In this document: positions 9,032-18,755 of the stretch, piece after piece
Position numbering within the stretch: position 1 is the first letter of the stretch
How the letters are laid out: every line of letters starts with the position of its first letter
NCBI RefSeq assembly: GCF_002884495.1
Contig: NZ_KZ614145.1
Location: 1,054,001-1,118,000 of the forward strand
DNA length: 64,000 nt
Direction: 5' to 3'
Source of the DNA: Rummeliibacillus pycnus
Lineage (GTDB): Bacteria; Bacillota; Bacilli; Bacillales_A; Planococcaceae
Program-made: the position numbers and the translations under genes
Notes under the pieces: model-generated
What the model was told of the DNA's origin: nothing
The model's database searches: none
The model's input: only the letters and a program-made list of their open reading frames with translations

Positions 9032-10232
9032 TTTTTTGATAAAAAGTTGCTGGAGAATCAACATTTTTTATCCAAAGTCGTTCGAATTCAGTTTTGCTAT
9101 CTTTCACCCATACCTCTCCCCTGTTATTCTTTTCATTGTTTCGATACCATGTAATCTTTTGCCCAACTACTTGAGGTGCATTATCGATTTCATTTTTCTT
9201 TGGATTCGTAATCTGCATTTGTTCATTTGATTTTAAATTGATGACATAAAGTGAAGTAAACATAGTTGGAACAGGCCCCAGTTTCCAATCCTTATTTTCT
9301 TTTGCGCGGGCAACAATTACCTCTTCTGGTGAGAGCCAATCCAAATCAAGATCAACATATCCTTTAGGAGTGTATACTTTTTGTTCGCTCACTGTAGGAA
9401 TATCAGTAACGGTTGTATTTTTGTTATCAACATAAAATCTCCCCTCACCAGATATAAATGCTAGCTGATTTTTTGTAGGTGCCCATTTGATCCAATCACC
9501 TTTCTCTAGCATTTTACCTATTACTTGAAAGTTAACGCCCACTGATGAGAGGACACAAAGGGTATTGCTATCCATTGACCAAGATGCAGTAGGCGTTGCC
9601 AAAAAACTAAGCCATTTGCCATCACAACTCCATTTAAACGCTACTGCATCAATCGCAAATAAATCATTTGGAGCTGTTTGAATCGTATAAAAAGGTTTAA
9701 TTTTACTTGTATCAAGATTGGCATCTACAGGAACTTTAAAAAGATGAACAGGTTGCCATCCAGTAGGAAGCAGGTTTGCTTGAGACGAAACGATAAAATC
9801 TTTTCCGTTCGGAAACCATTCGAAATCACTAACCCCCAGAGAAACATTCTCAAAACCTCTTGGTTGATCATTCTTTGTTTTTGTGACGTTTAAAACACCA
9901 TCGTCAGTGTAAGCAAGTTGATTTGATATAGGCGACCATTTAAAATTTCTTGTTTGAACAATATATGGCTGATAATTTTCCTTTTTCTTCAAATCATAAA
10001 TATACAAATACGGCTTATCATCACCATCTATATAAGCAATAAACCGACCGTCGTATGACCACTTTGGAAAGAATACATTCCGGCCCACTGTTAATTGTGT
10101 TTCTATATTACCTTCTTTTAACCATAATTGATGATTTCTAATAAAAGCTGCTTTAAGTGGAGCTTCAGCTGAAACTGCTATTGAAAAATTCAAACCCATT
10201 AGTAGGATCAATAATAAAGTTCGAATTGCCAT
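9015..10232 (-). CDS. Exported TolB-like beta-propeller protein
   Basis: 405 residues. An N-terminal signal peptide (residues about 1-22, ending VSAEA) is followed by repeated WD40-like/TolB blades with the signatures PKWSYDGRFIAYID, FKWSPISNQLAYT, FEWFPNGKDFIV, FKWSCDGKWLSFL and IKWAPTKNQLAFI. Such propellers bind peptides or cell-wall components; no catalytic residues are apparent. It is probably secreted or wall-associated. The stop lies in its own terminator loop. Monocistronic. Confidence 0.85.
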   Translation of the reverse strand: MAIRTLLLILLMGLNFSIAVSAEAPLKAAFIRNHQLWLKEGNIETQLTVGRNVFFPKWSYDGRFIAYIDGDDKPYLYIYDLKKKENYQPYIVQTRNFKWSPISNQLAYTDDGVLNVTKTKNDQPRGFENVSLGVSDFEWFPNGKDFIVSSQANLLPTGWQPVHLFKVPVDANLDTSKIKPFYTIQTAPNDLFAIDAVAFKWSCDGKWLSFLATPTASWSMDSNTLCVLSSVGVNFQVIGKMLEKGDWIKWAPTKNQLAFISGEGRFYVDNKNTTVTDIPTVSEQKVYTPKGYVDLDLDWLSPEEVIVARAKENKDWKLGPVPTMFTSLYVINLKSNEQMQITNPKKNEIDNAPQVVGQKITWYRNNEKNNRGEVWVKDSKTEFERLWIKNVDSPATFYQKTRELQ

Positions 10233-10429
10233 TCTTAGACCTCCTTGAAATAAGGATGTCCTAATGAAGAATAAAAATTCGAAGCATTTCTTTAAAATAA
10301 AATTAACTCTATTTATTTATATGAATCAATTTCATAAATACGATTCTAGTCGTAAAACACGAACGTTATTTAAATATACGATCCAATAATTTGGATTACA
10401 CTTCAACTATACTATTTACTTAATATGCC

Positions 10430-10531
10430 GCTTCAGATGGCGCTTTCCGTGGGCGAGCAGTGAGCCTCCTCGTCCGCTTACGCTACCTGCGGGGTCTCAC
10501 TTGTCTCGCTTTCCCACAGGACATTGAATAA
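10430..10531. repeat. GC-rich dispersed Bacillaceae intergenic repeat
   Basis: A strikingly GC-rich block in an AT-rich gap of 420 bases. It starts with GCTTTCCGTGGGCGAGCAG, has internally pairing GTGAGCCTCCTCG and GCGGGGTCTCAC, and ends CTCGCTTTCCCACAGGA. I recognise this as the REP-like palindromic element found many times in Bacillaceae genomes. The rest of the gap shows no gene. A decayed copy appears at about 60187-60300, where the AT-rich flank is also similar. Confidence 0.7.
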
Positions 10532-10653
10532 GCTTCCTTGAATTCGCAATAATAGATATTGCATAACAATTTAATCTTTTAATGTTCGTATTTTATATCA
10601 AAACTTTGAATTATGAAATTAACTCATGTACTTGTGATTTCAACTCTTTTAGT

Positions 10654-11208
10654 TTAAGCCCTCTCCCTTTTGGGCCAAATAAAATAGGAGAGCGTATAAA
10701 CAAGATCAATCCCTAACACAAACGACCAGATTTTTAACACTTTAAATAATGCTTCGGTTTGTGAGGTATCATTTATTAAATAAATCATTCCTACTAAAAG
10801 TCCAGAACCAATCAGATAGGAAAGTACGTGTTTTCCCCAACCCTTCAAATTGTTCAATGCATATTGCATACCGAATAATTTAATAGGTTTTGTCCCTTCT
10901 TTCTTTACATAATAAAGAAATCGTTGATCCGCCCAGTTAATCATGCTTTTTCCAAATCCGATGGAAACACCTAAGTAAACCGCTGCAATCCCATGAGCTT
11001 GTGTTGCAATTGCTCCACGATATAGATCAATACTCGTTGTAATTAACAAAATGAGATCAATTACTGGTGTTAAAGCTAATAAAAATAATCCTAACTTATT
11101 TCGCTTGAACACATATCGAGTCACTAAACCTGAAATAATAACAACCCAAAACAAAACTTCACAAGTTACAATCATCCAAGCTACAAAATTCAAAAAGGAC
11201 CTCCTCAA
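10654..11208 (-). CDS. Integral membrane protein, YmcC-like
   Basis: 184 residues with about five membrane segments (roughly 8-30, 40-58, 72-90, 124-146, 158-178) and a conserved-looking loop GKSMINWADQRFLYYV followed by KEGTKPIKLFG. It resembles, from memory, the uncharacterised Bacillus protein YmcC; function is unknown. Preceded by AGGAGGTCC. No close operon partner. Confidence 0.72.
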   Translation of the reverse strand: MRRSFLNFVAWMIVTCEVLFWVVIISGLVTRYVFKRNKLGLFLLALTPVIDLILLITTSIDLYRGAIATQAHGIAAVYLGVSIGFGKSMINWADQRFLYYVKKEGTKPIKLFGMQYALNNLKGWGKHVLSYLIGSGLLVGMIYLINDTSQTEALFKVLKIWSFVLGIDLVYTLSYFIWPKRERA

Positions 11209-11284
11209 GTATTTAAATTTATTCTATTGAAAGCCACCTTAAAATTTATCGTAATTAACTTCTGATTCCTTCGTTGACTTCTAA

Positions 11285-13432
11285 TTATTCTTTTAAATTA
11301 GTAATAGACTTTTGAACATCTTGACCAACAGTTTGATCTATATTTTTCATACTTTTCTTTTGTAATTTAAAATAGGTCTCAATCGCTTGTCTCGCAATGA
11401 TATTATTCGTGTATTCCGTAATTGTCCCCGAAGTTGTCACCCATGGTATCACGACTGCATAAGCAATTTCAGGGTTTTTATATGGTGCAAAACCTATATG
11501 TGTAATTGTTAGAGTTTTTGTGCCATACGCTGATCTCTGTGGACCATAGTAAACTACTTCTGCAGTACCGGTTTTCCCAGCAGCGTCAAAATTTGTGTTT
11601 TTGAAGTTAAAAGAGGCTGAACCTTGACTGCCATAATAGACTCTGTGCATCCCTATTTTCACATGATCAATTTCTGTCTTTGAATTATTGATCGTATTTA
11701 AAACTTTTGGACTTACTTCATCAATAATTCTTCCTAGTTTTTTACCATCTTCAGAAGGTTTCCGAATTTCTTTTAATAAATGAGGTTGTATTCTTTTTCC
11801 TCCATTTGCAATCGTTGAAACATATTGTGCCAATTGTAGAGGTGTAAAGGTATCATATTGTCCAATTACTAAATCAAGGAATTTACCTGAAATAGTTTCC
11901 GGACCTTTTACACCTGTAGTTTCACCAGGTAAATCAATACCCGTTTCTACACCAAGGCCAAACTGTGCAAAAGAATTTCGGACTTTTGTAAAATTTTTAG
12001 CGTCTATGCTTAAAGCAGCTCCAGGTACATAATTAACACCTGCAATCCTAAATGCTGTCTGGAACATATAAACGTTTGATGATTTTTCCAATGCCGTTAA
12101 GTCCGTTAAATACATCGAGCCAGAAGGATTAAAAATTGATTTTTTGATTGTGCCGGCAATATTAATGGGAGTATCTAATAACACCTGGTTAGGTCTAATT
12201 GCACCTAGTGAGTACCCTGTTAACAATGTAGCAGGTTTTACAACAGAGCCAACTTCATAGGCAGAAGTGAACGTCCCAATTGCATAATCACTAACTGTGA
12301 GTTTACCATTTTCATCATGATCAAGTTTTTTACCTACCATTGATAATACTTCACCAGTATTTGGATTCATCATGACTAAAAATGCACGATCCAGTAAGCT
12401 AGATCCACCTTTAGATTTCGCTGCAAGCAATTGTCTTTCAACAATATCATCTAATTTTAATTGTAAATCACTATCAACCGACAAAACTAAATCATTACCA
12501 GGAGTTCCATCAAATTCTGTCGTTGTATCCACTACTTGTCCAGCAGTATTCGTTTTGCTTTTTATCACAGCCTTTTTCCCTTGTAAGAGCTCTTCATACT
12601 CTGCCTCTATATAACTTTTCCCCACTCGATCATTTCTCGAATAATTTCTAGCTAGATAGTAGTCTAATTTATCTTTTGGAATACCTTCTACAGGTGTTGT
12701 AGTTGAACCTAGAATACTTAAATCTGATTTTTTCTTACGGGCCCAGTCTGTCGTTGTATTCACATTTGGTAATTCATGTAAGTTTTCAGATACAACAGCA
12801 AATTCTTTACGTGTTACATGATCACTTTTTATAATTTGAGGCGTTAAATTGTAACCCGCCACCATTTTGCTATATATCGCTAAAACTTGTAAGTCTTTCT
12901 TTGTTAAACTTTTCAGTTCTTCGTTTGTTATGCGTTCACGAACTAATTCATCAATTTTCGATTGTTTTTGTGAAGAAGATAGTTTTTCATTATTATTGAT
13001 TGCTTTTTCTTCTTTTTTTGAAACTTTATTATAGGCATCTTCTTTATGAAGTACGATCCAATAATTTTGCTGATCGCGTAATGCTATTTTGCTTGTATCC
13101 ATCTTAATAAGATTTGATAATTTTTTAGCAGTTTCTAGCATTTCTTGGGCTTTTGTTGTTGGGAGTTTAGTATATGTAATAGCATTTTTAGGTTTATTGT
13201 CCACTAAAATACGCCCATATCGATCATAGATACGCCCTCTTGGTACATTCGTATTCACTGTTATTTCTTCAGCATTTTTTAACGCTCTAACATAATCTTC
13301 ACCTTTCACAATTTGCATATAACCTAATCGCAAAATGAGGATTGAAAATAGAATGAAAATAAAAAAGAATAAAATATTCATTCGAAATGAGATCTTTTCA
13401 AGTTTTTTGTTTGTTCGTTTTCTTTGATGCAA
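11285..13432 (-). CDS. Class B penicillin-binding protein (PBP2-type transpeptidase)
   Basis: 715 residues; a D,D-transpeptidase that cross-links peptidoglycan outside the membrane. It has a basic cytoplasmic start, one signal anchor at about 18-40, the dimerisation-domain hallmark PRGRIYDRYGRILVDN near 60, and a transpeptidase domain with SVVK near 397 (active-site Ser), SSN near 446 and KTGTAE near 617. The layout matches Bacillus PbpA/PbpH and PBP2b relatives involved in elongation. No shape-determining or division genes are adjacent, so the precise paralogue is not named. Confidence 0.93.
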   Translation of the reverse strand: MHQRKRTNKKLEKISFRMNILFFFIFILFSILILRLGYMQIVKGEDYVRALKNAEEITVNTNVPRGRIYDRYGRILVDNKPKNAITYTKLPTTKAQEMLETAKKLSNLIKMDTSKIALRDQQNYWIVLHKEDAYNKVSKKEEKAINNNEKLSSSQKQSKIDELVRERITNEELKSLTKKDLQVLAIYSKMVAGYNLTPQIIKSDHVTRKEFAVVSENLHELPNVNTTTDWARKKKSDLSILGSTTTPVEGIPKDKLDYYLARNYSRNDRVGKSYIEAEYEELLQGKKAVIKSKTNTAGQVVDTTTEFDGTPGNDLVLSVDSDLQLKLDDIVERQLLAAKSKGGSSLLDRAFLVMMNPNTGEVLSMVGKKLDHDENGKLTVSDYAIGTFTSAYEVGSVVKPATLLTGYSLGAIRPNQVLLDTPINIAGTIKKSIFNPSGSMYLTDLTALEKSSNVYMFQTAFRIAGVNYVPGAALSIDAKNFTKVRNSFAQFGLGVETGIDLPGETTGVKGPETISGKFLDLVIGQYDTFTPLQLAQYVSTIANGGKRIQPHLLKEIRKPSEDGKKLGRIIDEVSPKVLNTINNSKTEIDHVKIGMHRVYYGSQGSASFNFKNTNFDAAGKTGTAEVVYYGPQRSAYGTKTLTITHIGFAPYKNPEIAYAVVIPWVTTSGTITEYTNNIIARQAIETYFKLQKKSMKNIDQTVGQDVQKSITNLKE

Positions 13433-13607
13433 AGAAAGACACCACCCTTTTTTGATTCATCTAGCGTTTGAACTTTATCAAAAATAAAATTGATATTTTA
13501 CATTTTATACAATAATATAGATATAAATTATCATAATACCATTATTTATAAAAATTGGCATTTTTGCAATCATTAAAAAAACATCATGTTTTGAAATAAC
13601 TTTTTAG

Positions 13608-13733
13608 GTGACTTATAGAGCTCAACGTTTAAGTATCTCTGGAGAAGCATCTCATTTTGGGAAGCTTGCACGGTCGATCGTTTTAACGGCTGTGCAAAAA
13701 AATTCAGACCTTTGGTTGATTATTTTATTCTGA
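13608..13733 (+). pseudogene. Possible gene remnant in 349-base gap
   Basis: In the gap between the PBP and glyoxalase genes a frame starting GTG reads VTYRAQRLSISGEASHFG and continues for 41 codons with protein-like composition. It also contains a near-palindrome (TTGCACGG...GGCTGTGCAA plus A/T run) that could be a terminator. I recognise no family; the rest of the gap is AT-rich promoter-like sequence. Confidence 0.22.
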
Positions 13734-13781
13734 ATTCATCGTATATTCAGTTATATAAATATTACTAAAGGAGTTATCAAA

Positions 13782-14252
13782 ATGATAAAAGGAATCTATG
13801 AATCACATTTGCCAGTAAAAGACTTACAAACATCCATAAAATTCTATGTAAAATTAGGCTTGAAATTAGCTTGGAAAAATGAAAAAACAGCTTTCTTTTG
13901 GGTCGAAGAAGGTAGAAGTTGGCTTGGTTTATGGGAAGGACAAGAGTATCAAACACTCTACCACCCCTCCCTTAGACATATCGCTTTTGAAGTATCGTAT
14001 CAAGATTTAAAGAACTCTTTAACATGGTTAAAATCGATACAAATTGAAGCAGTACGCGAAGGTGGTAGAGATTCAGTTGTACCTTTTATTCGTCCTTATC
14101 AAGGAAATGCTTCGGTTTACTTTAAAGATCCAGATGGAAACAGTTTAGAATTAATGTGTTTTGTTGAAGTTCCTGATCATCTAAAACATATTTCGAATAA
14201 GTTAACTTTCGGTGAATGGGAAGAATTAAAAAATGAAAGGATCGTAAAATGA
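13782..14252 (+). CDS. VOC/glyoxalase-fold protein
   Basis: 156 residues of the vicinal-oxygen-chelate superfamily. Metal ligands are likely His9 (YESHLPVKDL), His near 68 (LRHIAFEV) and Glu in the closing strand DPDGNSLELM. Members include glyoxalase I, dioxygenases and fosfomycin- or bleomycin-type resistance proteins; this cannot be resolved here. A good AAAGGAG site precedes the ATG. It overlaps the SDR gene by ATGA, so the two are coupled and may act on the same small molecule. Confidence 0.87.
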   Translation: MIKGIYESHLPVKDLQTSIKFYVKLGLKLAWKNEKTAFFWVEEGRSWLGLWEGQEYQTLYHPSLRHIAFEVSYQDLKNSLTWLKSIQIEAVREGGRDSVVPFIRPYQGNASVYFKDPDGNSLELMCFVEVPDHLKHISNKLTFGEWEELKNERIVK

Positions 14253-14995
14253 CAACTTTTACATTGGAAGATAAAAAAATAATTGTCACAGGTGCTGGCG
14301 CAGGCATAGGGAAAGCAATTGTTGAAAAGTGTTTAAATGAAGGTGCTACTGTTATAGCTTGTGATATCAATCAAGAGTCCTTAGATAATTTAAATCGTAA
14401 AAGTAAATTTCCTACAAATCTTTATACATATACAATGGATGTAAGTCATTATGATGAAGTGCAAAAGTTTTTTGAATACATCCAAAATGAACATCCAGAT
14501 AGTAATAGCTTGATTAATAACGCTGGGATTTATTTGGCTAAAAATATATTAGATTACGAGATTTCTGAGATTGATAGGGTTTTAAATATCAATATTAAAG
14601 GTTTTGTATATTTTTCACAACAATTTGCTAAAATCCTCTTTCGGAATAAAACTTATGGTTCAATTGTTAATATGTCTTCTGTATCTGGAATGGAAGGAAG
14701 TTCTGATGCAATATATGGATTATCAAAAGCAGCTATTTTAGGCCTTACAAAGAGCTGTGCAATGAATTTTGCTCCCTATATAAAAGTAAATGCAGTAGCA
14801 CCTACAATGGTAGATACGTCAATGATGGCAGTAATTCCTGATTGGAGGAAGAAAGAATATCTACATCACGAATTAATTAATACCCCCGTCTTACCTGAAG
14901 ATGTTGCTGACACAGTTGTGTTTCTACTGTCTGAAAAATCCACACATTACACTGGCGCCACTTTTGATCTAAATAATGGTGGATATCTTAGGTAA
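14249..14995 (+). CDS. Short-chain dehydrogenase/reductase (SDR)
   Basis: 248 residues. Classical SDR: nucleotide-binding TGAGAGIGKA at residues 13-22, NNAG near 90, catalytic Ser in MSSVSG and YGLSK (Y-x-x-x-K) near 157. The acidic residue after strand 2 (CDIN) suggests NAD(H). The substrate is unknown. The start overlaps the glyoxalase-fold gene by four bases and the pair ends at a strong terminator, so they form a two-gene operon. Confidence 0.92.
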   Translation: MTTFTLEDKKIIVTGAGAGIGKAIVEKCLNEGATVIACDINQESLDNLNRKSKFPTNLYTYTMDVSHYDEVQKFFEYIQNEHPDSNSLINNAGIYLAKNILDYEISEIDRVLNINIKGFVYFSQQFAKILFRNKTYGSIVNMSSVSGMEGSSDAIYGLSKAAILGLTKSCAMNFAPYIKVNAVAPTMVDTSMMAVIPDWRKKEYLHHELINTPVLPEDVADTVVFLLSEKSTHYTGATFDLNNGGYLR

Positions 14996-15020
14996 TTTGT
15001 TTATTTATAAAATTGTACAA

Positions 15021-15066
15021 AAAAAATGTACATTTCTAAATTGAATGTTAGTCGTGTACATTTTTT
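15021..15066 (+). terminator. Terminator of the VOC-SDR operon
   Basis: Arms AAAAAATGTACA and TGTACATTTTTT (15021-15032 and 15055-15066) about 25 bases past the SDR stop, with a T-run on the plus strand. Confidence 0.82.
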
Positions 15067-15114
15067 CAATATACAAGTTTGCAATACAAATGACATGCTC
15101 TTACATTTCAATCA

Positions 15115-15294
15115 TTAATTCGATAATTTAAATACGATTGTTAGTAAGATAGGTATTAAAAGGAGAACAATCATAACATATCCGATATATTTCAATGGTT
15201 TTGGTAATTTTTTAAAATCACCGTTTGTAGGGTTACCTTCGATTTTATTTAGGTGGTCTATTACATCATTGAACGGCTTTTTTTCTTCTTCCAT
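15115..15294 (-). CDS. Small membrane protein, 59 aa
   Basis: A 59-codon frame with ATG at 15294 and AAGGAGTG ribosome binding site. The acidic/basic N-terminus (MEEEKKPFND) leads to a linker with KKLPKPLK and one C-terminal hydrophobic helix (residues about 37-56). This resembles tail-anchored small proteins of Bacillus, but I recognise no named family. Independent gene by spacing. Confidence 0.72.
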   Translation of the reverse strand: MEEEKKPFNDVIDHLNKIEGNPTNGDFKKLPKPLKYIGYVMIVLLLIPILLTIVFKLSN

Positions 15295-15549
15295 GCAAAC
15301 ACTCCTTATATACGCAACTATTATTTCCTAATCCATATATAGAGAAAAATTTTCTGCTTATCAATGAAATACAATTATTATGTTCAGATTTCAGACACCA
15401 TTAGGTTAACTTCATAAATTTATGGTATATAAGAATACCCCAATTAATGTCTTGTCTTTTCTCAAAACTTTGAATTCGATAATTCATTATACTATTTTAC
15501 ATTCAACATCTATTCGTTAACAATCTGTAGTATATGGCATGTTCATATA

Positions 15550-16014
15550 CTATTTTTTTATAGATGGATTTTCCTCCCAATCTCGAGTTATTGTAAGCCC
15601 ATCAACTGTTAATTGTCCTTTTTTCTCAATCACTTCACTGGATTGATCATCATAAAATTTTAGTTTCAATGTGTATTTGTAATCAATTGTTCCATCTTTG
15701 TTTTCTTTAGATTTCTTAAGATTTACATTTTCTAATTTGATACTTCTATTTGATACCTTTGCTATTTCAGGAGCAATTTGAAATACCCGATTCGCCATCT
15801 GTTTTTCAAACTCATCTTCTGAAAAGTATCCTTTTACTTTTTCACCTATTTCCGTTCCAGATGGCGGGTTCAATGGGTCTTTAATGTTGTACTGGACTGT
15901 CTTGTAATCTTGAAGAAGCTTTAAAACATCTTTATCGCTTGGTTGATCTTTGCCACAAGCAAATAATGTGAACATGATCATACATAAAACCAACATTCTA
16001 ACTATTATTTTCAC
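15550..16014 (-). CDS. Lipoprotein of unknown function
   Basis: 154 residues. Type II signal peptide with lipobox LFAC at about residues 17-20, starting at a GTG preceded by GGGGAGGGA. The mature part is mixed polar with KGYFSEDEFEKQ and beta-rich C-terminus (YKYTLKLKFYDD). A membrane-anchored extracytoplasmic protein; similar in style to the lipoproteins at 29122 and 51291. No family recognised. Confidence 0.85.
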   Translation of the reverse strand: MKIIVRMLVLCMIMFTLFACGKDQPSDKDVLKLLQDYKTVQYNIKDPLNPPSGTEIGEKVKGYFSEDEFEKQMANRVFQIAPEIAKVSNRSIKLENVNLKKSKENKDGTIDYKYTLKLKFYDDQSSEVIEKKGQLTVDGLTITRDWEENPSIKK

Positions 16015-16184
16015 ATGATCCCTCCCCTATCTATCTTATTTGTATTTTATCTACGTATTTTTTATTAGCAAATATTCATTTTTCTTACAGTAATTCAAAT
16101 AAATTTATGATGAAATTAAATATACTCAAAAGATAATTAAAGTACATTTCCCCAATTTATAGGAACTGTGCTTTCTTTAAAATG

Positions 16185-16528
16185 TCATTTAAGTGGTGTT
16201 GTTGATAAAGTGTTATAAGCATTTGGAATCGTATGAGGTCCAAATGAACCGGTTTCACCTTTGTTATAAGTTGAATCATGCATTTACTGCTGAGCTTCTT
16301 TAAATTGATTTCTAAGTGATTGTTCAAACTTTTTTGGCGACATATTTTTAACATTGTTATACAATTTTTCTTTGCTTTTTTCTTCAACATAAAAAGTAAT
16401 ACCAAATTTCTCACTGAGGTGATCCAGAACTTTTTGATAAGGTATTTGTAAAAAATCAATATCGACATTTATGTCCCACAAATAGAAAAGAATATAAAAG
16501 ATAATGTTAAAATTAAAAATCCCCTCAC
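16185..16528 (-). pseudogene. Decayed small exported/lipoprotein gene
   Basis: A GTG at 16528 opens a hydrophobic leader (FLILTLSFIFFSICG) that hits a stop. The protein-like body (DIDFLQIPYQKVLDHLSEKF … NMSPKKFEQSLRNQFKEAQQ) continues in the next frame from about 16481. After an in-frame TAA, a protein-like tail (GSFGPHTIPNAYNTL) ends at 16185. One frameshift plus one stop indicate a dead gene. The overlapping frame 16157-16468 gives implausible protein and was rejected. Confidence 0.5.
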
Positions 16529-16605
16529 TTTATCACTCCATTTAATTTCAATACTTAATTATTATTCAATTGATTCTAGCTATATTAAAAATAGTGATCG
16601 TACAA

Positions 16606-17820
16606 TTAGGTATTTTTCGTCTCGATATAATAGCTTCTACTTTCTTTATTGAAAACACCAATGCATAGAATCATTGCTACGATAACACTTGTTGCTGCAA
16701 ATATTATGGCTACAATTTGTAAAGAAAACAAATCTGCAAGTCCTCCAAGAATAATCGTAAGAGCAATTTGTACTAAACTTTGAAATATTGAAGCAATACC
16801 TCCAAAACGCCCCATAATATTTAGAGGTACATTTTTTTGATAAAAAGTATCAAATCCTGCATTACTAAATGACATAAAGAATCCTAAAATAAGAAAAGCA
16901 GATATGGCTGACCAAAATCCTGTTGAGCAATAAAACAATAAATATCCGATCATAGTCAAAAACATTCCAATGCCTAAATATGTTTGGAGTGATATATACC
17001 TTACTAAAGCAACAGAAGCTGATGCACCAACAATAGCGCCAATCCCTGTCAGACTAACAATTAAGCCATACATTTTTTCTGATTGCTCTAAATCATGTTT
17101 AATATAAGTAGCCTCCTGAGAATCGAGAGCAAATGCAATCATTAATGCACCTTGGAATAACACATAAATTTTAGTAAAGTAACGTTCACCAAGCATAAAA
17201 TTTTTTACGACACGCCAATCATCTTTTATTACTTTCAAGCTAATTGATACACGTTTCTTAGAATTTTCATCTTCAACATCTGGTAATAAATAGATACTGA
17301 ATGCACATATGAAAAATGAAACTGCATTCATAATAATGCACCATGTTGTACTAGAAATCCCTATCAAAAAACCAGCAATAGCTGGACCTATACAAACTGA
17401 TCCAGTATTCAATACACTCATTATTGAATTGAATCTTTTCTTATCTTCATCGTCTACATATTTTGAAATATAAAAAGTTGAGCTTGGTCCAAAGAATGCC
17501 CCAGCAATGTTTGTCGCAAAAATAATTACATAGATTAACCAAATAGAATGAATAAAAGGAACTAATAGAATGAATCCCCCTCTTAAAACATCGGTTATAA
17601 TCATTAATTGTCTTTTATTCTTACGATCTATAACGGAACCTGCCCAAAAGTTTGTTAATATTCTAGCCATTGGTCCAACAATATAGATACCCGCAATAGC
17701 TACCATGGATTTCGTCATGTCTAATATGAAAATATTCAAGGCGATTAGATAAATCCAGTTACCTAAATTAGATACTCCTATCCCACTAAATAAAAGTGAA
17801 TATTTCTTCCAACTCCTCAT
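16606..17820 (-). CDS. MFS efflux-type transporter
   Basis: 404 residues, about 11-12 membrane segments, with the loop WAGSVIDRKNKRQLM between helices 2 and 3, which matches MFS motif A. Overall arrangement resembles the MefA/macrolide-efflux and enterobactin-exporter-like branch. The substrate is unknown. It lies 48 bases after the HAD phosphatase gene on the same strand and may share its transcript. Confidence 0.88.
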   Translation of the reverse strand: MRSWKKYSLLFSGIGVSNLGNWIYLIALNIFILDMTKSMVAIAGIYIVGPMARILTNFWAGSVIDRKNKRQLMIITDVLRGGFILLVPFIHSIWLIYVIIFATNIAGAFFGPSSTFYISKYVDDEDKKRFNSIMSVLNTGSVCIGPAIAGFLIGISSTTWCIIMNAVSFFICAFSIYLLPDVEDENSKKRVSISLKVIKDDWRVVKNFMLGERYFTKIYVLFQGALMIAFALDSQEATYIKHDLEQSEKMYGLIVSLTGIGAIVGASASVALVRYISLQTYLGIGMFLTMIGYLLFYCSTGFWSAISAFLILGFFMSFSNAGFDTFYQKNVPLNIMGRFGGIASIFQSLVQIALTIILGGLADLFSLQIVAIIFAATSVIVAMILCIGVFNKESRSYYIETKNT

Positions 17821-17868
17821 ACAATTCCTCCGAAATTAAATGTAATTGAATTTAATTTGCATTAGATT

Positions 17869-18546
17869 TTATGAATACTTCTCTTTTTCCATTACCTGAA
17901 GTATTCGTGGAATTTCCAATAAATTGTCTATAATGTAATCTGCTTGTACCATTTTTATAGTTAAATCCCTTTTCCAAATTGTGATCATCCCTATATTTTT
18001 TGCTGCTTCAATATCATTTTTAGGATGATCGCCGACAAAAACACTTTCAGTTGCATTTACACCTAACTTTTTTAATGCACGTTCGAATATTTCTGGATCG
18101 GGCTTTTTGAAACCTTCCCATTCTGAAATGATGATTACATCAAGATATTCTTCAATATTTAAAGCGCGAATGGTATCTAACTGAAACTGTCCATATCCAT
18201 TTGTAATAATTCCTAATAATAATCCCTGTTTTTTTAACTGAGATAGCATTTCTAAATGATTTTCAAAAGCCAAGCAATGATATTTAAATTCCGTTAGATA
18301 ATCCTTTAATAATTCCTCACATGTTATGCCAATAATATTGTATTCAATTATCATTTGGCCATAGACTTTGTCTTTCCAAACATAACCATCATGATCTAAC
18401 TCAATAAATCGACTTACATACTCTTCTTTCGGAATATGAGAAAAATATACAAACAATCTTTCATACTGATTTTCAATAAAGGGAACAATGGATGTTTTTC
18501 GATTATGTAATGTCCCATCTAAATCAAAAAATACGGCTTTAATCAT
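17869..18546 (-). CDS. HAD-superfamily hydrolase
   Basis: 225 residues. HAD motifs in order: FFDLDGTL (residues 6-13, nucleophile Asp8 and Asp10), GIITNGYG (motif II), KKPDPEIF (motif III Lys) and FVGDHPKNDIEAA (motif IV). A helical cap between I and II is typical of subfamily IA phosphatases such as YjjG-like enzymes. The substrate is not readable. Upstream of the MFS transporter. Confidence 0.9.
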   Translation of the reverse strand: MIKAVFFDLDGTLHNRKTSIVPFIENQYERLFVYFSHIPKEEYVSRFIELDHDGYVWKDKVYGQMIIEYNIIGITCEELLKDYLTEFKYHCLAFENHLEMLSQLKKQGLLLGIITNGYGQFQLDTIRALNIEEYLDVIIISEWEGFKKPDPEIFERALKKLGVNATESVFVGDHPKNDIEAAKNIGMITIWKRDLTIKMVQADYIIDNLLEIPRILQVMEKEKYS

Positions 18547-18689
18547 TGTATTGAACTCCTTATTAAAAGTTAGAATTGATTTCTTCTCTATTACATTCTC
18601 TTAAATCCACTTTTTTCCTACTTATTTCCACGATATCGCTTCTGTTTTTATACATATTTTTGAATTTTTTCATAATTAGGAATATTATT

Positions 18690-18727
18690 TTGACTTTATT
18701 AAGTACCTCGTTATATTATGTACTTAA
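18690..18727 (+). promoter_or_regulatory. PadR promoter with palindromic operator
   Basis: A -35-like TTGACT (18690-18695) and -10-like TATTAT (18714-18719), 18 apart, stand ahead of padR. A perfect inverted repeat, TTAAGTAC (18699-18706) and GTACTTAA (18720-18727) with 13 bases between, covers the spacer and -10. A palindrome in this place ahead of a PadR gene fits autorepression; that is inference. Confidence 0.62.
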
Positions 18728-18755
18728 CAAACGTAAGTTAAGGTTGTGAAGAAAC

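Noticed and set aside
16157-16468. 103-codon minus-strand frame
   Set aside because: Lys/Leu/His-rich, implausible sequence overlapping the better-coding frame of the decayed lipoprotein gene.
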